Below are positions 12,013-22,812 of a stretch of 64,000 nt of DNA, one piece after another. Origin of the DNA: Megascapheus bottae (lineage: Eukaryota; Chordata; Mammalia; Rodentia; Geomyidae); assembly GCA_024803745.1 (NCBI GenBank), contig JANJXV010000025.1, forward strand, positions 19,770,610 to 19,834,609. Reading direction: 5' to 3'. The position numbers were made by a program, and so were the translations under genes. Each line of letters begins with the position of its first letter. Position 1 is the stretch's first letter. A model generated the notes under the pieces. That model ran no database searches and had not been told where the DNA came from. It worked only from the letters and a program-made list of their open reading frames with translations.

Positions 12013-12179
12013 TCCGGAGCCCAAAGGCTGGGTGGATGTGCCCCAGTGTAAGCTCATGGGAGGTGCTGGTGTTACATAATCATAACATTACTGTGATCAT
12101 CTTTTTTGGTGACCTTGGTGTCAAGTGCTGAGTGAAGAACCTGGCCTGTACTAGATGAGTGGTAGAGGCTTCCAACTTC

Positions 12180-12275
12180 ATGAAGTTACAAAAATGCTGT
12201 CTTGCTCATTTTGCAGCTGATGTGCAGAGGTTCAGGGAGATGAAATCACATGCCCAGTGTAGTCCTTCTTGCTCA
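12180..12275 (-). mobile_element. MIR core fragment
   Basis: 'gctcattttgcagctgatgt' then GCAGAGGTTCAGGGAGATG and AAATCACATGCCCAG matches the antisense MIR core (TTTACAGATGAGG…TTGCCCAAGGTCAC). Confidence 0.65.
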
Positions 12276-12335
12276 TCAATTCCTTCATTCAGTAATATTC
12301 ATTGTGTTCCTACTGTGTGCTATGACTGATTACAG
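12276..12335 (-). mobile_element. L2-like 3' end
   Basis: 'ccttcattcagtaatattca' followed by TTGTGTTCCTACTGTGTGC is the antisense of the L2/MIR 3' end (rc of AGTAGG…AATAAA). It directly abuts the MIR fragment. Confidence 0.55.
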
Positions 12336-12439
12336 ACATCTGGCTCTGTGGCTTGAATCTGCCCTCTGCAATTCATGTGTATTACCAAATTCATCTTCAA
12401 GCCCCAGGCAGGAAATCTAGTGAGGTCCCATCCACAGAG

Positions 12440-12640
12440 AATGAAGCAGGCACAGTAGTTCATATCTGTAACCTCAACTATACGCAAGAGGTATAGGTAG
12501 AAAGACTCTACCTCTAAGACCCTATCTGTAAAACAATAAAAACAAAAAGGTTTGGAGATGTGATTCAAGTGGAAGAGTACTTGTCAACAGGTAGGTAAGC
12601 ACTAAAAAAATAGTACTAGTACTGCCAAAAATAAAAATAA
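12440..12640 (+). mobile_element. Old B1 + ID-like composite SINE
   Basis: A B1-like head (GCAGGCACAGTAGTTCATAT, CTGTAACCTCAACTA) is followed by an ID-like part with 'gattcaagtggaagagtact'. It ends in AAAATA repeats that act as a tail. Confidence 0.65.
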
Positions 12641-12650
12641 AAATAGAGCA

Positions 12651-12949
12651 GGCTGAGCGTGCTGGCTCATACCTGTAATCCTAGCTACTTAGATCTGAGG
12701 ATCAAGGTTCAAAGCCAGCCTGGGCACAGAAGGACCTGAGACTCTTATCTCCAATTAACCTCTAGAAAATGGGAACTGGGGCTTGGTTCAAAGGTAGGGC
12801 GGTAGCCTTGAGCTGAAGAGATCAGGGATACCGCCCAAGCCCAGGGATAGGGGGTGCTAACTTTGAGCTGAAGAGCTCAGGGATAGTGCCCAGGCTGAGT
12901 TCAAGCCCCATGATCCAAAAAAATAAAACAAAATAAAACAAATAAAAAT
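12651..12949 (+). mobile_element. B1-Geo composite SINE with internal duplication
   Basis: The 7SL/B1-like head CTGAGCGTGCTGGCTCATAC leads into the Geo module. Within Geo, a 34-bp segment occurs twice (12806-12839 and 12861-12894), both containing TGAGCTGAAGAG. The tail is an AAATAAAAC-type repeat. Confidence 0.85.
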
Positions 12950-13292
12950 AGAGGGGAAAAATAATATGCAAATGTACATGATGATGGTATTAGGAGGTAG
13001 CTGGGATTGATGAGGTCCAGCGTTGGGCCCCTGGGATAGCCTTAATGGCTTTATAGAAAGAGACAAAGAACCCTGTGCCAGCAACTTGCACTGTCTGTCC
13101 CTGTCCTATAGTCTTGCTTCCTTCTTCCTTCCTCCATCTTCCATCCTCCCTCCCTGGTGTTGGATGAGCTAATGTAGCTCATGGTACCACTCCACAGATG
13201 GCACTGAGATAGTCTCTGACTCTTCATCTTTTAGACATACTCATGGTGGCTAAGGAGAGATATACCTCCTTCCTCCACCCTCTGTTTTTTCC

Positions 13293-13303
13293 GGCCTCAC
13301 ATT
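13293..13303 (+). repeat. L1 target-site duplication, left copy
   Basis: GGCCTCACATT here is repeated exactly at 14183-14193, bracketing the antisense L1. Confidence 0.85.
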
Positions 13304-14182
13304 CTTTTTTTAAATATATTTTTATTGTAATTAATAGAAGTGTTACATTATATTCACCAGATAGAAGATGTATTACTTCACATACATTGATACCCTTTCT
13401 CATGTCATGGTCCCCATTTCCCTCCTGGCCTGTCCCTCATCTTGTTCCCCCCCCTTCCCTATCCAATTTCAAATTACCAATTAAGCATATATACAATATA
13501 TCAGATAACAAGGTGAAATACTGTAACAATATGAGTTAACCAAGGGACAGTAGAAGAGATGAGAGATAACATAGTACATTAAGGACAACAATCACTCATT
13601 ATATGGCTTTGGTTTCTATATCCTGGAGGTCCTTACACTTAGCGTCATTCTATATGGCCTTATGTATCAAGGTTTTGCTCTATTGTAAATCTCTGCTAGG
13701 AGAGACCAAGGTTTCTACTGATTATGACAAATGAGGGAAACCTTTGAGCCTATATTCCTTTGAGTCTGGCTTACTTCACTTAATATGATTTTTTCTAAGT
13801 CTTTCAATTTCCTTACAAATGGGGCAATGTTGTTCTTTCTGACAGAAGCATAGAATTCCATTGTGTATAAATACCACATCTTGATCCACTCATCAACTGA
13901 GGGGTATCTGGATTGGTTCTATATCTTTGCTATGGCAAATAGTGATGCAATGAACTTCATTGTGCTAGTGGATTTAGTATGTCTTTGTTTCTGGATGATT
14001 GGATAAATGCCAAGTAGTGGAATTGGTGGGTCATAGGGGAGTTCTATGTTTAGTCTTTTGAGGAATTGCCATACTGCTTTCCATAGTGGTTGAAGAGTTT
14101 GCACTCCCACCAACAGTGTAGTAGTGATCCCTCCTGGCCACGTCCCCTCCAGCATCTGTTGTTATTAGATTTCTTGATCCTT
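13304..14182 (-). pseudogene. 5'-truncated L1 (ORF2 3' end plus 3' UTR)
   Basis: LINE-1 spreads by target-primed reverse transcription. This copy is on the minus strand: a poly(T) start at 13304, then 3' UTR, then the C-terminal end of ORF2. Translation of the minus strand at 13919-14155 gives ELPYDPPIPLLGIYP, the conserved L1 ORF2 C-terminal motif. Only about 880 bp remains. The endonuclease and reverse transcriptase domains are absent, so it is dead. The perfect 11-bp flanking duplication and the still-open C-terminal frame suggest a fairly recent insertion. A segment matching its 3' end recurs at 49160-49533. Confidence 0.92.
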
Positions 14183-14193
14183 GGCCTCACATT
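14183..14193 (+). repeat. L1 target-site duplication, right copy
   Basis: Exact partner of 13293-13303. Confidence 0.85.
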
Positions 14194-14961
14194 TTTGAAG
14201 AATCACCCAGTGCTCCTCACCAAAAATGTCTTTCCAACTTCTGTCTGATAGCTGGTTAGTCCTTTAGGACACATCTCAAATATCTTCTCCTTTAAGTTGT
14301 GTATTCTCATTGTACCATCTGTGAGCTGCTCAGTCTGTCCAGGTCCCTTTCTCTGGGACTGAGTAAAACAACAAGGATGAGGCCATGGTCACTCATGGAC
14401 GGGGGCCACATTTAACCCAAGGTGGTGCTCTTGAGCCATCAGGTCAACTTGTTTATTCTATTTTCATTTTCTTACTTTATGAGAAATGTATGCTTTCTCA
14501 GTCCCCAAAGGACTGGAACTGTGACTTGAGTTCCACAGTTAAAAATGGTGATTTCTCATACCTTAGCTAGTTCTACCCACACCCAGCAAGGGTGGTGGTG
14601 GTGGTTAGAAAATGCGTACCATATTTGCCAGGACTATGCAAATAACTTGACACTTTGTACAGATTTCCAGTATTCAAACTGTCTCTGACTTAAAAAATTG
14701 TATTTCATATTTTGTGTTAGAGTATAAAGCTCTTGGGAGCACATAACCTGGTTGAAACTCTATAGCAGCTGTAGAGAACTCAGACAGCTCCTTGGAAAGC
14801 AATAAAATAAACCCCTGATTTGAAACAACCTTGATCCATTTCTGTACTAATGGACAAGAAAGTAATACATTCTTCATGGCCAAGTTGGCTTTCTGAAAAT
14901 TCTATTGATGGTGGCCAGGGAAATCATTTGTCTTATTATCTTTCCCTTGGCGTGGGCTGAT
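14194..14961. other. Unassigned sequence
   Basis: No recognised gene or repeat. One small GGT-rich run lies at 14591-14603. Confidence 0.45.
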
Positions 14962-14970
14962 TCCATAGCC

Positions 14971-15220
14971 CCTGTCCCCCCTTTTTTTGGTTGTTGGGCT
15001 TGAACTCAGGGCCTAGGCATTGTCCCTGGACCATTTAGTGCTCAAGGCTAGCTAGCGCTCTATCACTTGAACCACAGCGTCACTTCCAGTTTTTGAGTGG
15101 TTAATTGGAAATACAAGTCTCACGTGGATTTTTCTGCCTGGGCTGGCTTTGAAATGTGATTGTTGAATCTCAGCCTCCTGAGTAGTTAGGATTACAGGCA
15201 TAAGCCACCTACACCTGGCC
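14971..15220 (-). mobile_element. B1-Geo composite SINE, antisense
   Basis: T-rich antisense tail, then antisense Geo, the linker (TTAATTGGAAATACAAGTCT) and the antisense B1-like head ending 'taagccacctacacctggcc'. TCCATAGCC at 14962-14970 and 15221-15229 is the target duplication. Confidence 0.9.
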
Positions 15221-15559
15221 TCCATAGCCTGTTTTGTTCCTCCACACCCTTCAAATGACGCCAGGGGTTGTGTTTGGAGACCCTGCCTGGAGGCCAGGTT
15301 TGCTATGCAGATAATTACAGTCTAAGTAAGGAAACCATGGTAGGATCACGTGCCCAGGCCTTAGTCTCCAATACTTGAGGAGAGGTTCTTGAGTAGACTG
15401 CAGTGAGTCAACCCTGGAGTTAAGATGATCCTGCAAAACATCACAATGTTACTGGTGTAGTTGACATAAAGCAACCAAATTGTGTAGTTGATTTCATGAT
15501 GATTACACATTACGTACGTTAGATTCTTATATAGGTAAGTAGAACTTAGTGCCAAGATT

Positions 15560-15640
15560 TAAAGCACTGAGAATAGAAAACTCAGGCCTTATACTTGCTA
15601 GGCAAGCATTCTACTCACTCTACTACTTTAGCCATAGTCA
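15560..15640 (-). mobile_element. ID-like SINE fragment
   Basis: 'ctaggcaagcattctactca' is the antisense A-box region of an ID-type element. The B-box side is eroded. Confidence 0.55.
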
Positions 15641-15739
15641 TAGTGAAAACTAAAACGAGCTGAACAAACTTATTTGTGTACAGGATCTAGTTCAGAAGTA
15701 TTTAGTCTCCTTTGATCCATGACAGTGTTTTATCACCTT

Positions 15740-15946
15740 GATAATTTTTTGTTTTTCAAGTACTGGGTTTGAACTCTGCTCTCTGTTCTTGGCAAACATG
15801 ATACCATTTCAGCAATGCCCCTGGGTCTTTAGCTTTTATTATTATTTTTTCTTTCAGAAATCTGAGTAGCCTCAGATCTCTGATTCTCCTACCTCCACCT
15901 CTGTAGTAGCTAGGATTACAGGAATGTAGCACCATGATCGACTCTA
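15740..15946 (-). mobile_element. Old B1 + ID-like SINE, antisense
   Basis: Antisense ID part (TACTGGGTTTGAACTCTGC, then GGCAAACATGATACCATTT) is followed by antisense B1 ('gtagctaggattacagga'). Confidence 0.65.
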
Positions 15947-15982
15947 CCTTCTTAGTTTGGAGGATTTGATGAAAATGGGCTT

Positions 15983-16256
15983 AGTGCCGGGTGAGGTGGC
16001 TCATGCCTGTAATCCTCGCTATTCAGGAGGCTGAGATCTGAGGATCATGGTTCAAAGCCAACTGGACACTAAACATGGAGAGACTCTTATCTCCAATTAA
16101 TCTCTAGAAAAGGGGAAGTGGGGCTGTGGCTCAGGCGTAGGGAAGTAGCCCAGAGCTGAAGTGCTCAGGGACAGCACCCAGGCCCCTTGACACTCCCCCC
16201 CACCCCTCCCCGCGCACACATATGCACACACACACCCAAAAAAAGGTGGGGGGAAA
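15983..16256 (+). mobile_element. B1-Geo composite SINE
   Basis: Head 'ggtgaggtggctcatgcctg' with AATCCTCGCTATTCAGGAGG, linker ACTCTTATCTCCAATTAA, then Geo, with a C/A-rich tail. The 12-bp target duplication GAAAATGGGCTT flanks it at 15971-15982 and 16257-16268. Confidence 0.93.
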
Positions 16257-16268
16257 GAAAATGGGCTT

Positions 16269-17249
16269 GGTGATTTGAATCTAAGTCTGGCCACTTGCCA
16301 TTCCCATTCCTAATAAGTTCTTCTGAAATGTTCATCTTTGGTTCTCTGGGAACCAGAGAGATCTTTCCTGGAAGATAGGCCTTAGGAATTTACTCTAGTG
16401 GTAGGGTAAACATAAAGAGTCGTTGGCCAAGGCCAAGGCAACTTAGGTAGGATCTGGGCAAAACATCCTAGAGTCTCTTCTTTGCCATGAGAGGCTGAGT
16501 TCCAAGTCCAACCCTATGCAGGCTGCTTCAAGTAATGAGGTGCTGGTGCTTTGAAGGCTGCTGACCTTTGGGGCAAATTATCCAAGGAAATGTGATTAGC
16601 TAGTTCACTAGGCCCCTGCAGAATGGATCTTGGTGTATTCCAGTAGCAGAAATGTCAGTGTAATTGGAGGTCCTGGAGCTCAAAGCTGTTCCTTCTTCTT
16701 TTTTTCATCTTTGGAAGAAAGAGGAAGGAAAAAAAATCCAACAAACAAAACCCAAACCTCCAAAGAACGGATTCTTTGGCTTATATTCTTTGTTTTTCTC
16801 AGAGTTCTGAAGTTGTTTCTGTTTATTAATCAAGGTACCAGCCTAATCATCATTTAAACAAACAAGCCACAAAGAAACAACAAAAAACTCCATCCTCAAA
16901 CAGATGATGGGAGCTTAATAGAGATGGCCCAGCCAAAGACCTTAAATAAATAAACCAATTTTTATTTGAGGGAAAGAATGTGGGGTGGTAATTACTGGAG
17001 GCTGTGTGCCATGCGATGTAACCAAATTTGAAACTTGCTAATTTCATTATTTTAATGGAAGTCTGCATCCCATTCATTAGGCTGACATATGACTGGCCAT
17101 TAGTAACAGTTCATTTCCAAAGCTGTGCTGGATAAAGGGTGATTGGAAGTGTGTAGGGTCTGGCAGGGAATTGACAACAATCAGAAGGGAACTTAAGGTC
17201 AGGATAGTTGGAAGAGGCAGGAAACACAGGAGCATTATCAGTTGAGATG
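16269..17249. other. Unassigned; possible conserved block at 16920-17100
   Basis: No repeats recognised. The part 16920-17100 contains AAATAAATAAACCAATTTTT, GGTAATTACTGG and GCTAATTTCATTATTTTAAT, homeodomain/forkhead-like motif texture typical of non-coding conserved DNA. This is a weak inference. Confidence 0.25.
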
Positions 17250-17425
17250 GAAACAGAAAATCAGAGAGCAAGGCCTCAGATCCAGACAGACCTAGGTTCA
17301 AATTCTGCCTCTGCCACATCTTAGCTGTGTAATCCTGAGCAAGTTATGCCTCCAAACTGAGCTTTTCATCCATCATCTGTAAAATGATGAAACTTCCCAT
17401 TTTCCTAGAGCTGTTTCCACTGAAG
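17250..17425 (+). mobile_element. MIR element
   Basis: 'cctaggttcaaattctgcct' (tRNA-derived B box), CTTAGCTGTGTAATCCTGAG, TTCATCCATCATCTGTAAAA follow the MIR order from head through core. Confidence 0.85.
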
Positions 17426-17485
17426 TCAGCTTTTACAGTGCTTAGGAGAGGGGTTGGAAACTGGTAGGTATTTAAAAAATGGCTG

Positions 17486-17740
17486 ACTGGGCACTAGTGG
17501 CTCATGCTTATGATCCTAGCTCCTCAGGAGGCTTAGATCTGAGGATTGTGGTTCAAATCCAACCTGGGTAGGAAAGCCTGTGAGACTCCTGTCTCCAATT
17601 ACAGAAAACCAGAAGTGGTGTTGTGGCTTAACAAAGTAGAGCACTAGCCTTGAGCTAAAGAACTCAGAGACAGCCCAGGCCCTGAGTTCAAGCCCCAGGA
17701 CCAACCAAAACAAGAAAACGAAAAAGAAAAAGAAAAAAAA
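17486..17740 (+). mobile_element. B1-Geo composite SINE
   Basis: B1-like head (CACTAGTGGCTCATGCTTAT), linker, Geo with B box GAGTTCAAGCCCC intact, and an A/G-rich tail of AAAAAG units. Confidence 0.9.
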
Positions 17741-17763
17741 GATGACAAGCTTGATGTGGACGA

Positions 17764-17807
17764 TGACCCTGACGACGGTTGTCATTGACCCTGACGACGG
17801 TTGTCAT
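17764..17807 (+). repeat. Perfect 22-bp tandem duplication
   Basis: Two identical head-to-tail copies (17764-17785 and 17786-17807), each containing CTGACGACGGTTGTCAT. It lies about 25 bp beyond the SINE tail and holds four CpGs in 44 bp. Confidence 0.95.
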
Positions 17808-18039
17808 TAGCATACAACTACTGCTGGGTTTGGAGATTTGCTCTTGGAAAAATTGAGTCTTGATAGATTAGCTATCCAAGTTTGCCCCATTGCTCAAATT
17901 CTTGATTCCCAAACTGACACTCTTAAAATCTACTCATTACGCCAGTTTCTTTAATAGTCCATTCATGCGCCATTCAGGCATTTGTATGCTAGAGGATGCA
18001 TTGAAAATTTTCACCTTCCCTTTTTATGGGCAGTCACTG

Positions 18040-18400
18040 ATAGTCATTTCTTCTTATCTTTGCAGACTTTCAGGCATATAAAAGCAAATATGAATATATA
18101 CACTCTGTATTTTGTTATGCGACAGTTTGTGTTTGTTAGCTTACCATGAACTAGCTTATCTGTTGACATTAGGGCATTATGGATTCCTGCACTGTTATTT
18201 ATAATTACAGGCTTTTCTGTTATTTAGCTGTATCGTCCTCTTTTCATTGACATGCCAGGAGATAGTGTATCTAGACTCTGGTGATGGCATTTCTCAGTGC
18301 AAAGAATATAGGCATACATATACCATTGCACACAGGAGTGTGTATATCTGCTGCATCCACTCTCCTAAGTAGACTTGCCAAGTTAGAGGATGAATGCCTT
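18040..18400 (+). mobile_element. Ancient L1M-type LINE 3' region
   Basis: 'gcatataaaagcaaatatga', ATTACAGGCTTTTCTGTTAT and CAGGAGTGTGTATATCTGCT follow the order of old L1M/L1ME 3' sequences as I remember them. No open frame remains. Confidence 0.5.
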
Positions 18401-18589
18401 TCTAATTCAGATAATGCCAAGAGCACAGGATGGTGATTTAGCTGCTGAGCTAAGAGAGGCTTGGAGCATCCTATTTCTTATAGAACCTGGCAAGGTGAGG
18501 CTGGAAGAGAGAGTGTCACTGGAGAGATAAAGATAGGCAAACTAGACTGTGTTGGGATGAAAGCATGGAATTCCAAGAAAAGTAAGCCT

Positions 18590-18735
18590 GGATTGAGCTA
18601 CTCAAGGCTGTGTGGCTTTGGGCATCTTGCTTTACTTCTCTGAGTTTCGTATCCTTACCTGTAGTATGGTGATATTTCCACTATAAGCTTCAGAAAGACT
18701 GAAGGCATGTAATTTAGTCTAAGAAGGTATTTGGG
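18590..18735 (+). mobile_element. MIR element
   Basis: GGCTGTGTGGCTTTGGGCAT, CTTCTCTGAGTTTCGTATCC, TTACCTGTAGTATGGTGATA parallel the MIR core. Confidence 0.75.
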
Positions 18736-18829
18736 GCTTCAGGGCTGATTACTAAAGCCCTAATATCTCATATATAATTAATCCTTATTGGCATTCATGA
18801 TTAGATTTCCTGTACCATACTAGGAACGG

Positions 18830-19040
18830 CTGACGTTATTAACACAGGACAGGCCCTGGTTATGCTTCCTGCTTGTCGCAAAACATTCCTCTTGCCTCTT
18901 GGGATGGCTTTGTGGCAGAATATTCCTTTCCCCTTACTTTACAGATGAGGAAACAGTCAGGAAAGTTGGGTTCATTGTTCAGGGAAGTAAGGAGTCAGTA
19001 GCAGCACTGACATTGGAACGGAGGCAGCCTGACTTGAAAG
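18830..19040 (-). mobile_element. MIR element
   Basis: 'actttacagatgaggaaaca' is the most diagnostic antisense MIR core string. GTTCAGGGAAGTAAGGAGTC continues into the degraded tRNA-related end. Confidence 0.8.
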
Positions 19041-19314
19041 TGCCTCCACTGAACATCTTTGTTTCTTATAGGCATCATGTGGTAAGAAGCTGTCTTTAGA
19101 GATGGGGGACACAGATCATAGTAGAACTGTTAACCCCTGGGTTAACTCCCCTGAGAAGTTACCCCCTTCTAATCTCATGGTAGTCACTTTAGTTTCCTCT
19201 TTTATGAACATGTGTTTCTCTTTTCCTGGATGGTTAGCCTGGCCTAAAATGGTCCATAATTTTGCTATGTGATGAATTTGGAATGAGATGAAGACATTAT
19301 CCTTTGTCATCCTT

Positions 19315-19625
19315 TGTCAGATGTGTGGTGCATTCCTGTAATCCAAACTGTGTGGGAGATGGAAACAGGAAGCTTGCATCCAGCTTTGCTTAAAAAAAAA
19401 AAGTTAGAATCAATCTGAACAAATAAGTTGGGTATGGTGGAGCACACCAGTAATTCTAGCTACGCAGGAAGTAAAGGTAGAAGGACAGTCTTGGGCAGAT
19501 GCACAAGTGACTAACTGGAAAATAAACTAAAAATGCAAAAGAGGCCTGGGGAGAGGCTCACGTGGTTGAATACTTGTCTAGGAAGTATAAAGTCTTTGAG
19601 TTCAAACTCTAGTATACCACAAGAG
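19315..19625 (+). mobile_element. Three-part SINE: B1 - B1 - ID-like
   Basis: First B1-like head GATGTGTGGTGCATTCCTGT, an internal A-run, second head 'gggtatggtggagcacacca', then the ID-like unit with 'gaggctcacgtggttgaata' and GAGTTCAAACTCTAG. It has the same architecture as 4196-4515. Confidence 0.78.
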
Positions 19626-20666
19626 AAAAAATGTTTTATCCTTAAACAAAAAATAGACATAACATCAAAACAGCTATCTAATAAATATACCCAGAACCTT
19701 CCCCTGTTAGTGGTCACAGCTTCAAAGATCCTGAATAATAAAATGTAAGCCATTTGAGGGCAGGCCTTTTTGTTTTTAATACCAATAATTAGAAAAAGGC
19801 TGGTTTAGGAGGCAGGCATGTTGAATAGAGGTGTGGATGAAATCAGGAGAAAGAATTTTTTTTGCCGCAGAGTCCAAATGGGACTTTATTATTGTTTTAG
19901 AAACCAGGCCATTTCCTAGCCAAACATAGCCTCAGGGAACCACATGTAGAAGATTGAGAAGGAGAGGAAGGACAGGACCACCCTTGGTAGGGGACGTGGA
20001 TTGGAAGGAGTCTAATTTTAGCTAAAAGAGCTCCTTTTGCCTTGAAGGCTCTTGGCATTTGAAGATTTATTCATAAGTGTGGAAGAATTTGGGACTGACT
20101 TACCTATCTTGGCATGCAGTTTAGGATCTCAACTTTCCCAAGTTTATTTACTAGTTTGGGGATGAGTATTCCTACCTATAATTTATTTACAAAGGGCTCT
20201 AATCTGGTGTGAAGGGCCCTAATCTGAAGGCATGTTTGTTTAACAAGTTACTAAATTAGGCCAGCAGAAAAGAACAAAAGAGAGTCATTATGCAGATGTA
20301 TGCCCATTCAGAACCACCGGCTAGGCTGGCTTTCTTTTCCCCAGTGCAGAGAAGCTCCATCTGCAAGTGTCCCAATCTTTTCCATGCTTTCTGTGTACTC
20401 CCTTCTGATGTCAGACCATCAGTGACTAATAATGTTGCCCCTCAAGGCTCTTATGTTTGTCGATTTCTTTCCATTTCAAAGCATATGATTATAGATTATT
20501 CTAAAAACCAGGAAGAGAAATCAACTGTGATTATGCTCTTAACTCATCCACATCTACTGGCTGTGTTCCTTAGAGAAGTTTTTGTATACATAGTATTTCA
20601 TATTTGTAATCCTAGTGTATGCCCAGTTATGAATCTTGCATTTCTGCCTTCAGTATCTCACAGTTA
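19626..20666. other. Unassigned sequence
   Basis: About 1 kb of AT-rich DNA without a recognised element. A 125-codon open frame at 20290-20667 has no identifiable motif and is not called as a gene. Confidence 0.4.
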
Positions 20667-20667
20667 A

Positions 20668-20860
20668 ATTAACCATTTTTACAAAACATTCAAACATGCA
20701 GAAAAGAGGTTAGAAGAGTATAATAAACACCCACACAGTACAGTCACCTTTTAGATTAACAACTAGTATTTGTCTGTCACAGTTCTTTGGTCTGTGTTAT
20801 TATTATTATTTTTCTGAAGTGACTTAAAACAAATTATAGATATTGAACAGTGGCTCTCAA
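20668..20860 (+). mobile_element. Ancient L1M/L1ME-type 3' fragment
   Basis: 'ttcaaacatgcagaaaagag', AGAGTATAATAAACACCCAC, AGATTAACAACTAGTATTTG resemble the characteristic 3' UTR of old L1 families. Confidence 0.55.
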
Positions 20861-21036
20861 TTGAGGACCATTTTCTCATCCCCTCTCCCAGGGTTCTTTT
20901 GTTAATGTAGGGGAACCTTTTCAGGGAGAGTCACAAGTAAAAGAGTGTTGCGAGTCTGGTGGGTAGAGAGCAGCCACACTGCTCAACACCCTATAGTGCA
21001 CAGACAGCCCCTTCTGTCATATACTCCTAAATGTTG

Positions 21037-21039
<3 letters not shown>

Positions 21040-21090
<51 letters not shown>
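21040..21090 (+). repeat. (TG)n microsatellite
   Basis: About 24 uninterrupted TG units. Confidence 0.98.
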
Positions 21091-21479
21091 GGAAAACTGC
21101 CTTCAGTTATCAAGAGTACAAGCTTTCAAATGTAAAGCCATATGACTATGTATCCACATCAATTTAAACAAAATGAAAGGCATTTCTTGAAAAGCATGTA
21201 ATAACCAGTTCATATCTTTTCAGAATTACTCTAGTATTGTCTCTCACAACTGGCTTTAGCAAATTTTTTCTCCTATTAGTGCTTGGAAGATCTCCTTTTG
21301 AATGAGTATGAAATAGTTCGTTGAGTGACTTCACCAAGATTTATTCAAAGGATCCATTGATTTTTGGACATCAGATTTGCTTTTATGTTTTAAATAGATT
21401 GCATCAATGTAGTCTGTACAGAGACAAGTTTATTTCTTCCTTAAATGCTCTATAGGACTTATAGTGAACTACATATGCT

Positions 21480-21925
21480 GGACTTTTGTCTTTAGGAACC
21501 TTTTCACTAATTTGATGTCTTTAATAGATTGAGGTTATTTTCTGTGTGTTCAGTGTTCATAATTTATGGCTTTATCTAATATCTTATTATCTCCTTTAGA
21601 ATCTGTAGTGATGCTTCATTTTTAAACATTAATAATCGTGTTTCCTCCTTTTGTTTGTGATCATTGTTAAGATTTTGTATTTCCACTTTTTGTTTTTAGT
21701 ATTTCTTATATTATTTTAGGTTTACCTTGTTCTTCTAGCTTCTTACTTCAATTATTATATGCCTTTTTTCTCTCATATAAGTTACATTTCTCCTGAATAG
21801 TTTTAATATGTTTTATTTGATACATTATTCAGTTCAAAATATTTTCTAATTTTCTCAGTGATTTCTTCTTTGATCTGTGGCTTATCTAAGTCTGTTGCTT
21901 TACTTTCCAATAGTTGGAAGATTTT
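21480..21925 (-). pseudogene. Ancient L1 ORF2 fragment (L1M-type)
   Basis: The plus strand reads 'cattattcagttcaaaatat' then TTTCTAATTTTCTCAGTGAT and TTCTTCTTTGATCTGTGGCT, the antisense of a very conserved part of L1 ORF2. Stops and indels break every frame, and no target duplication is visible. Confidence 0.75.
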
Positions 21926-22239
21926 TTTTTTCAGATATCTTACCATTACTGATTTCTCTTTCTTGGAGCAGATAACCATGGCTACTATATTTTAGTGCCT
22001 AATATGAGGGAGAGAAAATGGTGACTTAATTCTGAGAGTTACCTATGAGAAAATTTGTTCATTCTAAGTAGCAGAAGATTTACTTTTTACAAAGGAGGGG
22101 AGAAAGTTTACAGATGATGGCATAGGACAAATCCAGGCTGGTTTGAGTTCAAAGCCTGGGTCAGTCACAGGGTTTGGATGGAATTTGTGTCTTATCTGAA
22201 CTCAGCTAGTATTGTTATCTGTACTCTGTACCTATCAGT

Positions 22240-22325
22240 TGTTGCTACAATGCTACTACATAACAAACAACCCCTAAAAGTAGGCATATTCATTTTTATT
22301 GATCAGCAGTCTGGCCACATCAGTT
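22240..22325. mobile_element. Fragment of an old LTR-like repeat
   Basis: 'ttgttgctacaatgctacta' with CATAACAAACAACCCCTAAA resembles the start of an old LTR ('tgctgcataacaaaccaccc' type). The same family appears to be longer at 60475-61110. Confidence 0.45.
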
Positions 22326-22394
22326 CTTCAAAATTCTCCTAACTCATTTCTCAAAGAAAAGGGACACAGAATGCCCCATATTTTTTGATACTCT

Positions 22395-22520
22395 TCTGGG
22401 CTCCAGGAAGACATCAGTGAATGAGATGGACTGAGACTCTGCCCTTGTGATACATTCTCCAGACAAAGACTGAATGTTAAATAACCACATAGAACACACA
22501 GTGTGCAAGATGCAGATACA
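22395..22520 (-). mobile_element. Ancient L2-like fragment
   Basis: GACATCAGTGAATGAGATGG then ACTCTGCCCTTGTGATACATTC resembles antisense L2 (CAGTGAACAAAACAG…CTGCCCTCATGGAGCTTACATTC). Confidence 0.5.
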
Positions 22521-22812
22521 CAGTTCTTCTCACATATGTGTGGTTTGGAGTAGCATGTTGAAATCCTGCACCATCCAACCCATCCATCCTGAGAGATGGG
22601 CCATCCCTTGTCATAGCCTCCATCATGTAGACTCTTGGCCTCTTGATTCCTCAGTAGCCACCTAATTGTTGTCGTAGTGTTGTGTTTAAGTAGCCCATCT
22701 TTTACTTACAATGACTCTAAAGTGCAAGAGTGGTGATGTGGGCTGTTTGGCTATAACACAGAGAAGCAATCCAAAGGGCTTGACATAAGAAAGAAAGAAA
22801 AAAAAATCACAG

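Noticed and set aside
13919..14155. Functional protein-coding gene
   Set aside because: It is the C-terminal remnant of L1 ORF2 in a 5'-truncated copy without the endonuclease or reverse transcriptase regions.
17764..17807. CRISPR-like repeat unit
   Set aside because: Only two adjacent copies with no spacers, in a vertebrate nuclear context.
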